Assembly: GCA_018398815.1 (NCBI GenBank)
Contig: CM031603.1
Span: 1,407,571 to 1,471,570 of the forward strand
DNA length: 64,000 nucleotides
From: Conus ventricosus
Taxonomy: Eukaryota; Mollusca; Gastropoda; Neogastropoda; Conidae
Direction: 5' to 3'
Shown in pieces: positions 1 to 11,585 of this stretch. The position numbers and the translations under genes are program-made. Positions within the stretch are counted from its first letter, which is position 1, and each line of letters starts with the position of its first letter. The notes beneath the pieces were generated by a model, which worked only from the letters and a program-made list of their open reading frames with translations, was not told the DNA's origin and searched no databases.

Positions 1-1160
1 GTCGGTCAGTCAATTTTGCATTCATTCAGTCGGTCAATCGGTCGTTCAGTCATTTATTCGTCCAGTCGGTCATTCATTCATTCGTTCAGTCGGTCATTCG
101 GTCATTCGATCACTCATTCGTTCAGTAGATTGCTCAGTCATTCATTTGTTCGGTCAGTCAGTCCGTCGTTCAGACATTCGTTCGTTCAGTTGGTCGATCA
201 GTTATTCGTTCATTCAGTCGATCATTCAGTCGATCAGTCGGTCGCTCGGTCATTCATTCATTCATTCATTCATTCATTCGGTCAGTCGGTTGTTTTGTCA
301 TTCAGTCGTTCACTTGGTTAATCGGTCGTTCAGTCATTCATTCGGTCAGTCGGTCGTTCAGTCATTCATTCGGTCAGTCGGTCGTTCAGTCATTCATTCG
401 TTCAGTCGGTTAGTCGGTCTTTCAGCCATTCATTCGGTCAGTCGGTTAGTCGGTCGTTCAGTCATTCATTCGGTCAGTCGGTTAGTCGGTCGTTCAGTCA
501 TTCATTCGGTCAGTCGGTTAGTCGGTCGTTCAGTCATTCATTCGGTCAGTCGGTTAGTCGGTCGTTCAGTCATTCATTCGGCCAATCGGTCGTTTAGTCA
601 TTTATTCGGTCAGGCGGTCGTTCAATCATTTATTCGGTCAGTCGGTCGTTCAGTCATGCAGTCGGGTAGTCGGTCGTTCAGTCGGTCAGTCGGTCGGTCA
701 GTCATTCATGCGGTCAGTTGGTCGTTTAGTCATTCATGCGGTCAGTTGGTCGTTCAGTCATTCATTCGGTCAGTTGGTCGTTCAGTCATTCGTTCAGTCA
801 GTCGGTCATTCAGTCGGTCGTGCAGTCATTCAGTCGGTCGTGCAGTCAGTCATTCGGTCAGTCGGTCGTTCAGTCAGTCATTCAGTCTGTCGGTCATTCA
901 GTCAGTCATTCGGTCAGTCGGTCGTTCAGTCAGTCATTCGTTGAATCGGTTAGTCGGTCGTTCAGTTATTCATTCGGTCAGTCGGTCGTTCAGTCATTCA
1001 TTCGTTGAGTCGGTGAGTCGGTCGTTCAATCATTCATTCGGTCTGTCGGTCGTTCAGTAATTTATTCGGTCAGTTGGTCGTTCAGTCATTTATTCGGTCA
1101 GTCGGTCGTTCAGTCATTTATTCGGTCAGTCGGTCGTTCAGTCAGTCATTCGGTCAGTCG
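1..1160. repeat. TCNN tetranucleotide-based minisatellite, about 28-bp unit
   Basis: The whole stretch is built of four-base words beginning TC (TCAG, TCGG, TCGT, TCAT), grouped into a higher-order unit of about 28 bp, clearest at 330-600. Unit edges are fuzzy and words are swapped or dropped, as expected from slippage. Because TCNN words rarely make stop codons, long open frames rich in Ser/Arg/His appear in several frames at once; these are not coding. The array starts before the window, so its full length is unknown. Confidence 0.95.
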
Positions 1161-1185
1161 GCGGGCGGACGATGAGACACGGATG

Positions 1186-1490
1186 GAGGGCGTGACATGG
1201 GGGAGGGGGGGGGGGGTACACGGGTTGCGGATGCTGGTCGTGACAATGATGGGCTTACGTTGAAGGGGGCGATAATTTAGGGTGGGACGTGTGGGTATAC
1301 GTGGGACGTGGATGCAGGGTATGTATGGGTATACGTGGGACGTGGATGCAGGGTATGTGTGGGTACACGTGGGACGTGGATGCAGGGTATGTATGGGTAT
1401 ACGTGGGACGTGGATGCAGGGTATGTATGGGTAGACGTGGATGCAGGGTATGTATTTGTATACGTGGGACGTGGATGCAGCGTGCAACAT
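1186..1490. repeat. Minisatellite, about 33-bp unit (GTGGGACGTGGATGCAGGGT core)
   Basis: A short lead-in (1186-1287) carries the first copy of the GGGCGTGACATGGGGG-like motif that recurs in later arrays. It is followed by about six copies of a 30-36 bp unit with GTGGGACGTGGATGCAGGGT. The unit differs from the next arrays but shares their G-rich + strand and GTGGATGCAGGG wording, which reappears at 7867-8215. Confidence 0.85.
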
Positions 1491-2021
1491 GGTTGCTGGT
1501 AGACAGGATAGGGGTACAGCGTAGGACAGGCCCGAGTCGGCCTCACGCGGCACAGGACCTTCGCCACTCAGCATGAGGACAGCCGCCCGGTAGCCCTGAC
1601 GACCGCTTTGGAGGAACCGCCACGACGACGACAACAACAACAACAACATCGACCATCGACAAACAGCACGCAGACGACCGCTCGGCGGTCCTAACGACTC
1701 GTCATCAACTTCACCAGGCTCCTGTTGACGACGTCATCCACCCCGGGTCCCTCTGCCCGACTCAGCACGACCTCGACCCAACCTGCCAGCCTTCAGTTCA
1801 AGTCTTTGCCAAGATGACCAACCTGCCAGCCTCAGTTCAAGTTGCCAAGATGACCAACCTGCCAGCCTTAGTTAAAGTCTTGCCGAGATGACCAACTGCC
1901 AGGCCTAGTTCAAGGTTGCCAAGATGAGGACTCATGCTGCGCTCGCTGCAGCGGACAACCTTGTCCCGAAAGCTCTGCTGTGAGGACGTCAGACCGTCCA
2001 GTCTACGTTGCTGAGGGTGGG
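1491..2021. repeat. Spacer with a four-copy CCAACCTGCCAGCC repeat (1775-1930)
   Basis: The first half (1491-1774) is non-repetitive GC-rich sequence with a short ACGACGACAACAACAAC run near 1623-1650; no gene is recognised. From about 1775 to 1930 there are four copies of a 35-40 bp unit around ACCAACCTGCCAGCC...AGTT..AG...GCC(A/G)AGATG. The rest up to 2021 is unique. This spacer lies outside the duplicated blocks, because no second copy appears in the window. Confidence 0.6.
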
Positions 2022-2470
2022 GTGGGTGGGAGTACGGTGGTCACGGTTGCTGGGCGTGACATGGGTGGGGGTACGGTGGTCACGGTTGCTGGGCGTGACA
2101 TGGGTGGGGGGGGGGAGGCGGTCACGGTTGCTGGGCGTGACATGGGTGGGGGTACGGTGGTCAAGGTTGCTGGGCGGACATGGGTGGGGGTACGGGATCA
2201 CGGTTGCTGGGCGTGACGTGGGTGGGGGGTAGGGTGGCACGGTGCTGGGCGTGGACATGGGTGGGGGGGGGGGGGGGGAGGGCGGTCACGGTTGCTGGGC
2301 GTGAAAGGAGGGGGAGGCGGTCACGGTGCTGGGGTGCATGGGTGGGGTACGGCGGTCACGGTTGCTGGGCGTAACATGGGTGGGGGTACGGCGTCACGGT
2401 TGCTGGGCGTGACATGGGTGGGGGTGACGGCGGTCACGGTTGCTGGGCGTGACATGGGTGGGGGTAGCGG
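2022..2470. repeat. 39-bp G-rich minisatellite, block A copy
   Basis: About 11 copies of a unit of about 39 bp beginning GGGCGTGACATGGGTGGGGG and ending in a TACGGTGGTCACGGTTGCT-type half. Copies vary by small G-tract length changes and a few substitutions. The same family fills 22994-24065, where it opens block B. It begins block A in this window. Confidence 0.93.
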
Positions 2471-2654
2471 AGGAGTTGCAGATTCAAGGCGTGATATGGG
2501 GGGGGGGGGGGGGGCATGGGAGGAGAGAGGAGAGAGAGGGGGGGGGGGGGGAGCGTAGTCAGGATGTAACATGGGGGAGTCAGGGACGGAGTGCATAGCT
2601 TACAGGGTGATGGTAGAAGGCGCAGATGTCAGATCTGACATAGGTTAGGAATCA

Positions 2655-2687
<33 letters not shown>

Positions 2688-2721
2688 CGAGGGGGGATAG
2701 ATTCAGGGTGTGCAGACGGGA

Positions 2722-2758
<37 letters not shown>

Positions 2759-2829
2759 GGGGCGGTGCGGATTTCCGCGCCTGACCTGAGTAAGGATAAA
2801 CGAGAGGAATCAGTGTGTGTGCGCGTGCG

Positions 2830-2876
<47 letters not shown>

Positions 2877-2949
2877 CGTGCGTGTGTATGCATGTGTGCG
2901 TGTGCGAAATGTAAATGGGGGTAGGGTAGGGTAGGGAGGGCGTAATATG
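2471..2949. repeat. Spacer with poly(G) tracts and a GT microsatellite, block A
   Basis: Short unique pieces (GCGGAGGAGTTGCAGAT at 2467; GCGGATTTCCGCGCCTGACC at about 2767) are separated by poly(G) runs at 2657-2687 and 2726-2757 and a GT/GC tract at 2815-2898. The same pieces in the same order occur at 24070-24490, so this spacer anchors the alignment of the two blocks. No coding sequence is supported. Confidence 0.9.
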
Positions 2950-3912
2950 GGTGAGCGTACAGGGTGCGTGGATTTCAGGGCGTGACATGGGTTAAGGTAC
3001 AGGATGCACAGATTTCAGGGCGTGACATGGGTTAAGGTACAGGATGCACAGATGTCAGGGCGTGACATGGGTGGTGAGGGTACAGGATGCACAGATTTCA
3101 GGGTGTGACATGGGTGAGGGTACAGGATGCACATGTCAGGGCGTGACATGGGTGGTGAGGTACAGGATGCACAGATTTCGGGGCGTGACATGGGTGGTGA
3201 GGTACAGGATGCACAGATGTCAGGGCGTGACATGGGTGGTGAGGTACAGGATGCACAGATTTCAGGGCGTGACATGGGTGGTGAGGTACAGGATGCACAG
3301 ATTTCAGGGCGTGACATGGGTGGTGAGGTACAGGATGCACAGATGTCAGGGCGTGACATGGGTTAAGGTACAGGGGGCACAGATTTCAGGCGTGATATGG
3401 GTTAAGGTACAGGATGCACAGATTTCAGGGCGTGACATGGGTTAAGGTACAGGATGCACAGATTTCAGGACGTGACATGGTGAGGGTAGAGGATGCACAG
3501 ATTTCAGGGCGTGACATGGGTTAAGGTACAGGGGCACAGATTTCAGGGCGTGACATGGGTTAAGGTTTTGGATGCACAGATTTCAGGGCGTGACATGGGT
3601 TAAGGTACAGGATGCACAGATTTCAGGACGTGACATGGGTTAAGGTGCAGGATGCACAGATTTCAGGGCGTGACATGGGTTAAGGTACAGGATGCACAGA
3701 TGTCAGGACGTGACATGGGTTAAGGTACAGGATGCACAGATTTCAGGGCGTGACATGGGTTAAGGTACAGGATGCACAGATGTCAGGACGTGACATGGGT
3801 TAAGGTACAGGGGGCACAGATGTCAGGACGTGACATGGGTTAAGGTACAGGGGGCACAGATTTCAGGGCGTGACATGGGTTAAGGTACAGGGGGCACAGA
3901 TTTCAGGGCGTC
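2950..3912. repeat. 40-bp minisatellite (ACAGGATGCACAGATTTCAG), block A, first array
   Basis: About 24 copies of a unit of about 40 bp that joins GGGCGTGACATGGGT to (T)TAAGGTACAGGATGCACAGA and TTTCA. Two sub-variants alternate: TTAAGGTACAGG, and GGTGAGGTACAGG at 3060-3360. The first 15-16 bases are the core shared with the 39-bp and 44-bp arrays. A second array of this family sits at 10156-10957. In block B the two arrays are at 24496-24890 and 27176-27985. Confidence 0.95.
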
Positions 3913-6060
3913 ACATGAGCAGAGGGGTCGGGGATGAAGGTGAGACATGGTGGGTGTATTGGGCCAGAGGGGGAGGATAAAGGGCATGACGTGGGTGCCT
4001 TATTGGGGCAGAGGGGTTGGGGATGAAGAGCGTGGTATGGTGGACGTATTGGTCAGAGGGGACGCAAATGAAGGCTGTGACATGTCTTATTGGGAAGAGA
4101 TGGGGAATGAACACCTTTACATGGCAGACGTATTGGCGCATAGGGGGTGCGGATGAAGGGCGTGACATGGTGGTAGTGGAACAGAGGGGAGCGGATGAAG
4201 GGCGTTACATTGTGGGTGTAGTGGAACAGAGGGGAGCGGATGAAGGGCGTTACATTGTGGGTGTAGTGGAACAGAGGGAGCGGATGAAGGGCGTTACATT
4301 GTGGGTGTAGTGGAACAGAGGGGAGCGGATGAAGGGCGTTACATTGTGGGTGTAGTGGAACAGAGGGAGCAGATGAAGGGCGTTACATGGTGGGTGTAGT
4401 GGAACAGAGAGAGCGGATGAAGGGCGTTACACTGGGTGTAGTGGAACAGAGGGGAACGGATGAAGGGCGTTACATGGTGGGTGTAGTGGAACAGAGGGGA
4501 GCAGATGAGGGCGTTACATTGTGGGTGTAGTGGAACAGAGGGGAACGGATGAAGGGCGTTACATGGTGGGTGTAGTGGAACAGAGGGAGCGGATGAAGGG
4601 CGTTACATTGTGGGTGTAGTGGAACAGAGGGAGCGGATGAAGGGCGTTACATTGTGGGTGTAGTGGAACAGAGGGGAACGGATGAAGGGCGTTACATGGT
4701 GGGTGTAGTGGAACAGAGGGAACGGATGAAGGGCGTTACATTGTGGATGTATTGGAGCAGAGGGGCGCGGATGGAGGGCGTTACATGGTGGGTGTATTGG
4801 AGCACAGGGCGCGATGAAGGGCCCTTACATGGTGGGTATTGGAGCAGAGGGGCGCGGATGAAGGGCGTGACATGGTGGGTGTATTGGAGCAGAGCGGCGC
4901 GGATGAAGGGCGTGACATGGTGGGTGTATTGGAGCAGAGCGGCGCGGATGAAGGGCGTGACATGTGGGTGTATTATAGCAGAGGGAGCGGATGAAGGGCG
5001 TGACATGGTGGGTGTATTGGAGCAGAGGGGAGCGGATGAAGGGCGTGACATGGTGGGTGTACTGGAGCAGAGGGAGCGGATGAAGGGCGTGACATGGTGG
5101 GTGTACTGGAGCAGAGGGGAGCGGATGAAGGGCGTGACATGGTGGGTGTATTGGAGCGGATGAAGGGCGTGACATTGTGGGTGTATTGGAGTAGAGGGGA
5201 GCGGATGAAGGGCATGACATGGTGGGTGTATTGAAGCGGATAAAGGGCGTGACATTGTGGGTGTATTGGAGCAGAGGGGAGCGGATGAAGGGCGTGACAT
5301 GGTGGGTGTACTGGAGCAGAGGGAGCGGATGAAGGGCGTGACATTGTGGGTGTATTGGAGCGGATGAAGGGCGTGACATTGTGGGTGTATTGGAGCGGAT
5401 AAAGGGCGTGACATTGTGGGTGTATTGGAGCGGATAAAGGGCGTGACATTGTGGTGTATTGGAGCAGAGGGGAGCGGATGAAGGGCGTGACATTGTGGGT
5501 GTATTGGAGCGGATGAAGGGCGTGACATTGTGGGTGTATTGGAGCGGATGAAGGGCGTGACATTGTGGGTGTATTGGAGCGGATAAAGGGCGTGACATTG
5601 TGGGTGTATTGGAGCAGAGGGAGCGGATGAAGGGCGTGACATTGTGGGTGTACTGGAGCAGAGGGGAGCGGATGAAGGGCATGACATGGTGGGTGTATTG
5701 GAGCGGATGAAGGGCGTGACATGTGGGTGTATTGGAGCAGAGGGGAGCGGATGAAGGGCGTGACATTGTGGGTGTATTGGAGCAGAGGGGAGCGGATGAA
5801 GGGCGTTATATGTGGGTGTACTGGAGCAGAGGGGAGCGGTATGAAGGGCGTTACATGTGGGTGTATGAGCAGGGGAGCGGATGAAGGGCGTGACATGGTG
5901 GGTGTATTGGAGCAGAGGGGAGCGGATGAAGGGCGTGACATGGTGGGTGTATGGAGCAGAGGGGAGCGGATGAAGGGCGTGACATTGTGGGTGTACTGGA
6001 GCAGAGGGGAGCGGATGAAGGGCGTGACATTGTGGGTGTACTGGAGCAGAGGGGAGCGGA
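3913..6060. repeat. 44-bp minisatellite (GCGGATGAAGGGCGTGACAT), block A
   Basis: Degenerate copies (3913-4150) pass into a regular array of about 45 copies of a 36-45 bp unit: GCGGATGAAGGGCGTGACAT, then TGTGGGTGTA and TTGGAGCAGAGGGGA. At 5150-5600 many copies lack the AGCAGAGGG part, giving a shorter unit, which looks like homogenised sub-array expansion. The first part (4150-4740) uses GTGGAACAGAGG and GTTACAT instead of TTGGAGCAGAGG and GTGACAT. The unit keeps long reading frames open on both strands; these are repeat-derived. Confidence 0.95.
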
Positions 6061-6259
6061 TGCAAGGCAAATGGGTGGGGTGATCGGGCAGAGGGGGGCG
6101 CAGATGCAGGGGTTTGAATGGATGGAAAGGAGAGGGTCACGGATGCAGGGCGTGACATGTGTGGGAGGGCGGGGGAGGGGGGGTGTGTGGGGGGGGGGGG
6201 GGGGGGGGGGGGGGAGGGAGGGGGGGGGGGGGGGGGGGGGGGAACGGAGCAGGGGTCGT
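6061..6259. repeat. G-rich transition with first poly(G) tracts
   Basis: Degenerate 44-bp-like sequence (6061-6180) grades into G-runs broken by single T and A bases (6190-6242). The homologous stretch of block B (26655-26815) has ordinary sequence and no long G-runs here. Confidence 0.8.
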
Positions 6260-7030
<771 letters not shown>

Positions 7031-7640
7031 TCCACGTGGATGCAGGGTATGCCATGGGTATGGCGTCGTGAATGCAGGGGGTGACATGGATGGGGGGAGG
7101 GGTCGTGAATGCAGGGGTGACATGGATGGGGTGAAGGGGTCGTGAATGCGGGGGGTGACATGGATGGGGTGAAGGGGTCGTGAATGCGGGAGGTGACATG
7201 GATGGGGTGAAGGGGTCGTGAATACAGGGGGTGACATGGATGGGGTGAAGGGGTCGTGAATGCAGGGGTGACATGGACGGGGTGAAGAGGTCGTGAATGC
7301 AGGGGGTGACATGGACGGGGTGAAGGGGTCGTGAATGCAGGCGGTGACATGGATGGGGTGAAGAGGTCCTGAATGCAGGAGAGACATGGATGGGGTGAAG
7401 GGGTCGTGAATGCAGGGGTGACATGGATGGGGTGAAGGGTCGTGAATGCAGGGAGAGACATGGATGGGTGAAGGGGGTCGTGAATGCAGGGGTGACATGA
7501 ATGGGGTGAAGAGGTCCTGAATGCAGGGAGAGACATGGATGGGGTGAAGGGGGTCGTGAATGCAGGGGTGACATGGATGGGGTGAAGGGGGTCGTGAATG
7601 CAGCGGTGACATGGATGGGGTGAAGGGGGTCGCAGTGTAC
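7031..7640. repeat. 36-bp minisatellite (GTCGTGAATGCAGGGGTGAC), block A only
   Basis: About 16 copies of a 34-37 bp unit: GTCGTGAATGCAGGGGTGAC then ATGGATGGGGTGAAGGG. A variant with AGGTCCTGAATGCAGGAGAG recurs at 7366, 7500 and nearby. There is no counterpart in block B. Confidence 0.94.
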
Positions 7641-7866
7641 GCCATGGTGGCGGGTGTGGAGGACACGGGTACAGCGTATGACATGGGGGATGGGGGAAGG
7701 GAGGTGCAAATACAGGGCATGTCATGGTGGGGTGACGGGAGGGGAGGTGTAAATACAGGGCATGTCATGGGTGGGGGGACGAGGGAGGGGAGGTGTAAAT
7801 ACAGGGCATGTCATGGGTGGGGGGATGGGGAGGGGAGGTGTAAATACAGGGCATGTCATGGGTGGG
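7641..7866. repeat. About 42-bp minisatellite (AAATACAGGGCATGTCATGG), block A only
   Basis: About four copies of GAGGTGTAAATACAGGGCAT followed by GTCATGGGTGGGGGGA. GGGCATGTCATGGGTGGGG is a variant of the GGGCGTGACATGGGTGGGG core of the 39-bp array. Absent from block B. Confidence 0.9.
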
Positions 7867-8510
7867 GGATAGAGGGCGTGGATGCAGGGGTAACAGAAGT
7901 GGGGCGGGGGAAGGGGCGTGGATGCAGGGGGTAACAGAAGTGGGGCGGGGGAAGGGGCGTGGATGCAGGGGTAACAGAAGTGGGGCGGGGGAAGGGGCGT
8001 GGATGCAGGGGGTAACAGAAGTGGGGCGGGGGAAGGGGCGTGGATGCAGGGGTAACAGAAGTGGGGCGGGGGAAGGGCGTGGATGCAGGGGTAACAGAAA
8101 GTGGGGCGGGGGAAGGGGCGTGGATGCAGGGGGTAACAGAAGTGGGCGGGGGAAGGGCGTGGATGCAGGGGTAACAGAAGTGGGGGGGGAGGGGAGGGCG
8201 GGCGGATGCAGGTAAGATGGGGCGGGGAAGGGGTGATGAGTGTAAGAACGGGAAGGGTGGAGCAGGGGAGTAATGAGTGGGCGGGGAAGGGTGTGAGCAG
8301 GGGATACAAAAGTGGGGCGGGGAAGGGTAGTGATGCAGCGGACAGAAGTGGGGCGGGGAAGGGGCGTGATGCAGGGGGTAATATGGGGGGGGGAAGGGGT
8401 GATGCAGGGGTAACAGAATGGGGCGGGGGTAAGGGGGTGAGAACAGGGGTATGTACAGAGTGGGGGGGGGAAGGAGAAGGCGGGATGAAATGTAATGATG
8501 GTGAGAACGG
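7867..8510. repeat. About 40-bp minisatellite (GGGGCGTGGATGCAGGGGTA), block A only
   Basis: About nine regular copies (7867-8215) of GGGGCGTGGATGCAGGGG followed by TAACAGAAGTGGGGCGGGGGAA, then degenerate copies with drifting spacing to 8510. The degenerate end introduces GAGAACGGGGAATG, the unit of the next array, so one array appears to grade into the next. Confidence 0.9.
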
Positions 8511-9900
8511 GGAATGAAATTTGATGTGAGAACGGGGAATGTAAATGATGTGAGAACGGGGAATGAATATTGATGTGAGAACGGGGAATGTAATATGATG
8601 TGAGAACGGGGAATGTAATGATGTGAGAACGGGGAATGTAAATGATGTGAGAACGGGGAATGTAATATTGATGTGAGAACGGGGAATGTAATGATGTGAG
8701 AACGGGGAATGTATATTGATGTGAGAACGGGGAATGTATATTGATGTGAGAACGGGGAATGATATTGATGTGAGAACGGGGAATGTATATTGATGTGAGA
8801 ACGGGGAATGTAATATTGATGTGAGAACGGGGAATGTAAATAATGATGTGAGAACGGGGAATGTAATATTGATGTGAGAACGGGGAATGTAATATTGATG
8901 TGAGAAGGGGGAATGTAATAATGATGATGAGAACGGGGAATGTATATTGATGTGAGAACGGGGAATGTAATATTGATGTGAGAACGGGGAATGTAGTATT
9001 GATGTGAGAACGGGGAATGTATTGATGTGAGAACGGGGAATGTAGTATTGATGTGAGAACGGGGAATGTAGTATTGATTGAGAACGGGAATGTAGTATTG
9101 ATGTGAGAACGGGAATGTAGTATTGATGTGAGAACGGGGAATGTAATTTGATGTGAGAACGGGGAATGTAATATTGATGTGAGAACGGGGAATGTAGTAT
9201 TGATGTGAGAACGGGGAATGTAGTAATTGATGTGAGAACGGGGAATGTAATAATGATGTGAGAACGGGGAATGTAGTAATGATGTGAGAACGGGGAATGT
9301 ATATTGATGTGAGAACGGGAATGTAGTATTGATGTGAGAACGGGGAATGTAGTATTGATGTGAGAACGGGGAATGTATATTGATGTGAGAACGGGGAATG
9401 TAGTATTGATGTGAGAACGGGGAATGTAATATTGATGAGAGAAGGGGAATGTAATATTGATGTGAGAAAGGGGATGTAATATTGATGAGAGAAAGGGGGA
9501 TGTAATATTGATGAGAGAAAGTGGGATGTAATATTGATGTGAAAACGGGGAATGTAATATTGATGTGGGAACGGGGAATGTAATATTGATTGGGAAGGGG
9601 GAATGTAATATTGATGTGAGAACGGGGAATGTAATATTGATGAGAGAACGGGGGATGTAATATTGATGGGAGAACGGGGAATGTAATAATTGATGAGAGA
9701 ACGGGGAATGTAATATTGATGGGAGAACGGGGAATGTAATATTGATGGGAGAACGGGGAATGTAATATTGATGGGAGAACGGGGAATGTAATATTGATGG
9801 GAGAACGGGGAATGTAATATTGATGGGAGAACGGGGAATGTAATGTTTGAGAGAGAACAGGAATGTACTATTGGTGAGAGAACAGGGAATGCAGATTTTT
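8511..9900. repeat. 26-bp minisatellite (GATGTGAGAACGGGGAATGT), block A only
   Basis: More than 50 copies of a 22-27 bp unit GATGTGAGAACGGGGAATGT + AATATT. The TAATATT part varies most in length. Towards 9430-9860 the unit shifts to GATGAGAGAA and GATGGGAGAACGGGG. One strand reads open for hundreds of codons as a Tyr/Pro/Ser repeat; this follows from the unit and is not evidence of a gene. No block B counterpart. Confidence 0.95.
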
Positions 9901-10155
9901 TGGGCTTCACATGGATGGGGGTAGGGTACGTGGATTTCAGATCATGATTTAGGTTGGGGTACAGAGAAGGGGGGTGGGGGGGGGAGCGTCAATTTCAGGG
10001 AGAGACTTTGGGGGGGGGGGGGGGTGTGCGGCGCGGATCAGTACCTTACACGGGTTGGATAGCAAAAAGAGTGGGGAGGCTGGCTTCAGGTTGTGACATG
10101 GTATGGGGGTGGGGGGGCGGCGGATTTAACAGCATGGCATTGATAGGGAGGATGA
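9901..10155. other. Transition sequence, nothing recognised
   Basis: Irregular G-rich sequence with a poly(G) run near 10010-10024. No stable repeat period and no credible reading frame. It joins the 26-bp array to the second 40-bp array. Confidence 0.5.
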
Positions 10156-10957
10156 AGGGCGTGTCATGGGTGAGGGTACAGGATGCACAGATTTTCAGGG
10201 CGTGTCATGGGTGGTGAGGGTACAGGATGCACATATGTCAGGGCGTGACATGGGTGGTGAGAGTACAGGATGCACAAATTTCAGGGCGTGACATGGGTGA
10301 GCTTACAGGATGCACAGATTTCAGGGCGTGACATGGGTGAGGGTACAGGATGCACAGATTTCAGGGTGTGACATGGGTGGGGAGGTACAGGATGCACAGA
10401 TTTCAGGGTGTGACATGGGTGGTGAGGGTACAGGATGCACAGATGTCAGGGGCGTGACATAGGTGGTGAAGGTACAGGATGCACAGATTTCAGGGCGTGA
10501 CATGGGTTAAGGTACAGGATGCACAGATTTCAGGACGTGACATGGGTTAAGGTACAGGATGCACAGATTTCAGGGCGTGACATGGGTTTTAAAGGGACAG
10601 GATGCACAGATTTCAGGACGTGACATGGGTTAAGGTACAGGATGCACAGATTTCAGGACGTGACATGGGTTAAGGTACAGGATGCACAGATTTCAGGGCG
10701 TGACATGGGTTAAGGTACAGGATGCACAGATTTCAGGACGTGACATGGGTTAAGGTACAGGGGGCAACAGATTTCAGGGCGTGACATGGGTTAAGGTACA
10801 GGATGCACAGATGTTAGGGCGTGACATGGGTTAAGGTACAGGATGCACAGTTTTTCAGGGCGTGACATGGGTGAGGGTACAGGATGCACAGATTTCAGGG
10901 AGTGACATGGGTGAAGGTACAGGATGCACAGATTTCAGGGCGTGACATGGTGAGGAA
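10156..10957. repeat. 40-bp minisatellite, block A, second array
   Basis: About 20 copies of the same unit as 2950-3912 (GGGCGTGACATGGGTTAAGG then TACAGGATGCACAGATTTCA). Its last copy reads GTGACATGGTGAGGAAAGTCC and passes straight into the 25-bp array; the identical join is at 27977-27990 in block B. Confidence 0.95.
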
Positions 10958-11263
10958 AGTCCTTCACCCTTGTTGTCCTTATAGTCCTTCACCCCTGTTT
11001 GTCCTTATAGTCCTTCGCCCTTGTTTGTCCTTATAGTCCTTCACCCCTGTTGTTCTTTATAGACCTTCAGCCCTGTTGTCCTTATAGTCCTTCACCCTTG
11101 TCCTTATAGTCCTTCACCCCCTGTTGTCCTTATAGTCCTTCGCCCTTATTGTCCTTATAGTCCTTCACCCTTGTCCATTGTCCATAGTCCTTCACCCTTG
11201 TCCTTATAGTCCTTCACCCTTGTTGTCCTTATAGTTTTTTTACCCTTGTTGTCCTTTTAGTCT
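10958..11263. repeat. 25-bp minisatellite (GTCCTTCACCCTTGTTGTCC), block A
   Basis: About 12 copies of GTCCTTCACCC(T/C)TGTTGTCC + TTATA. Here strand composition flips: the + strand is now C/T-rich after 9 kb of G-rich arrays. The block B counterpart is 27986-28180 with fewer copies. Confidence 0.94.
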
Positions 11264-11585
11264 TTCATACTTCCCGGGACACGAGTCCAGTTCTGCAGTT
11301 CCGACATAGAGCCAAAGCCAAGAGTCCAGGCCTGGCTAAGCTGTGGTCGGTGTGGCTGCATTAGTGTCCGTGGCATGCAGAGTCCAGGCCTGGCTAAGCT
11401 GTGGTCGGTGTGGCTGCATTAGTGTCCGTGGCATGCAGAGTCCAGGCCTGGCTAAGCTGTGGTCAGTGTGGCTGCGTCAGTGTCCGTGGCCTGGTCATCA
11501 GAGGGAAGGTGGGTCAGGAGGGGTCAAGGTTGCGAGCTGTTTTTAATTAAAAAAAATCATTTTCCGTTGTTGTTGTGAGCTGTTT
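11264..11585. repeat. 60-bp repeat (GAGTCCAGGCCTGGCTAAGC), block A
   Basis: A unique lead (TTCCCGGGACACGAGTCCAG) is followed by about three copies of a 60-bp unit: GAGTCCAGGCCTGGCTAAGC, TGTGGTCGGTGTGGCTGC and a TGTCCGTGGCATGC end. A short A-rich link (11540-11560) follows. Block B has the same set at 28181-28580 with about four copies. Confidence 0.9.

Noticed and set aside
2022..3912. CRISPR-like array of direct repeats
   Set aside because: Units are contiguous and continuous with no unique spacers, repeat length varies, and no cas genes are present. The genome is eukaryotic.
7856..9910. 684-codon open frame on the minus strand
   Set aside because: It is the reverse of the 26-bp and 40-bp arrays. 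The unit length changes from copy to copy without regard to codon phase, so frame is not maintained by selection.
10958..11263. Telomere-like or regulatory array
   Set aside because: The 25-bp unit does not match any telomere motif and only shows slippage-type variation.
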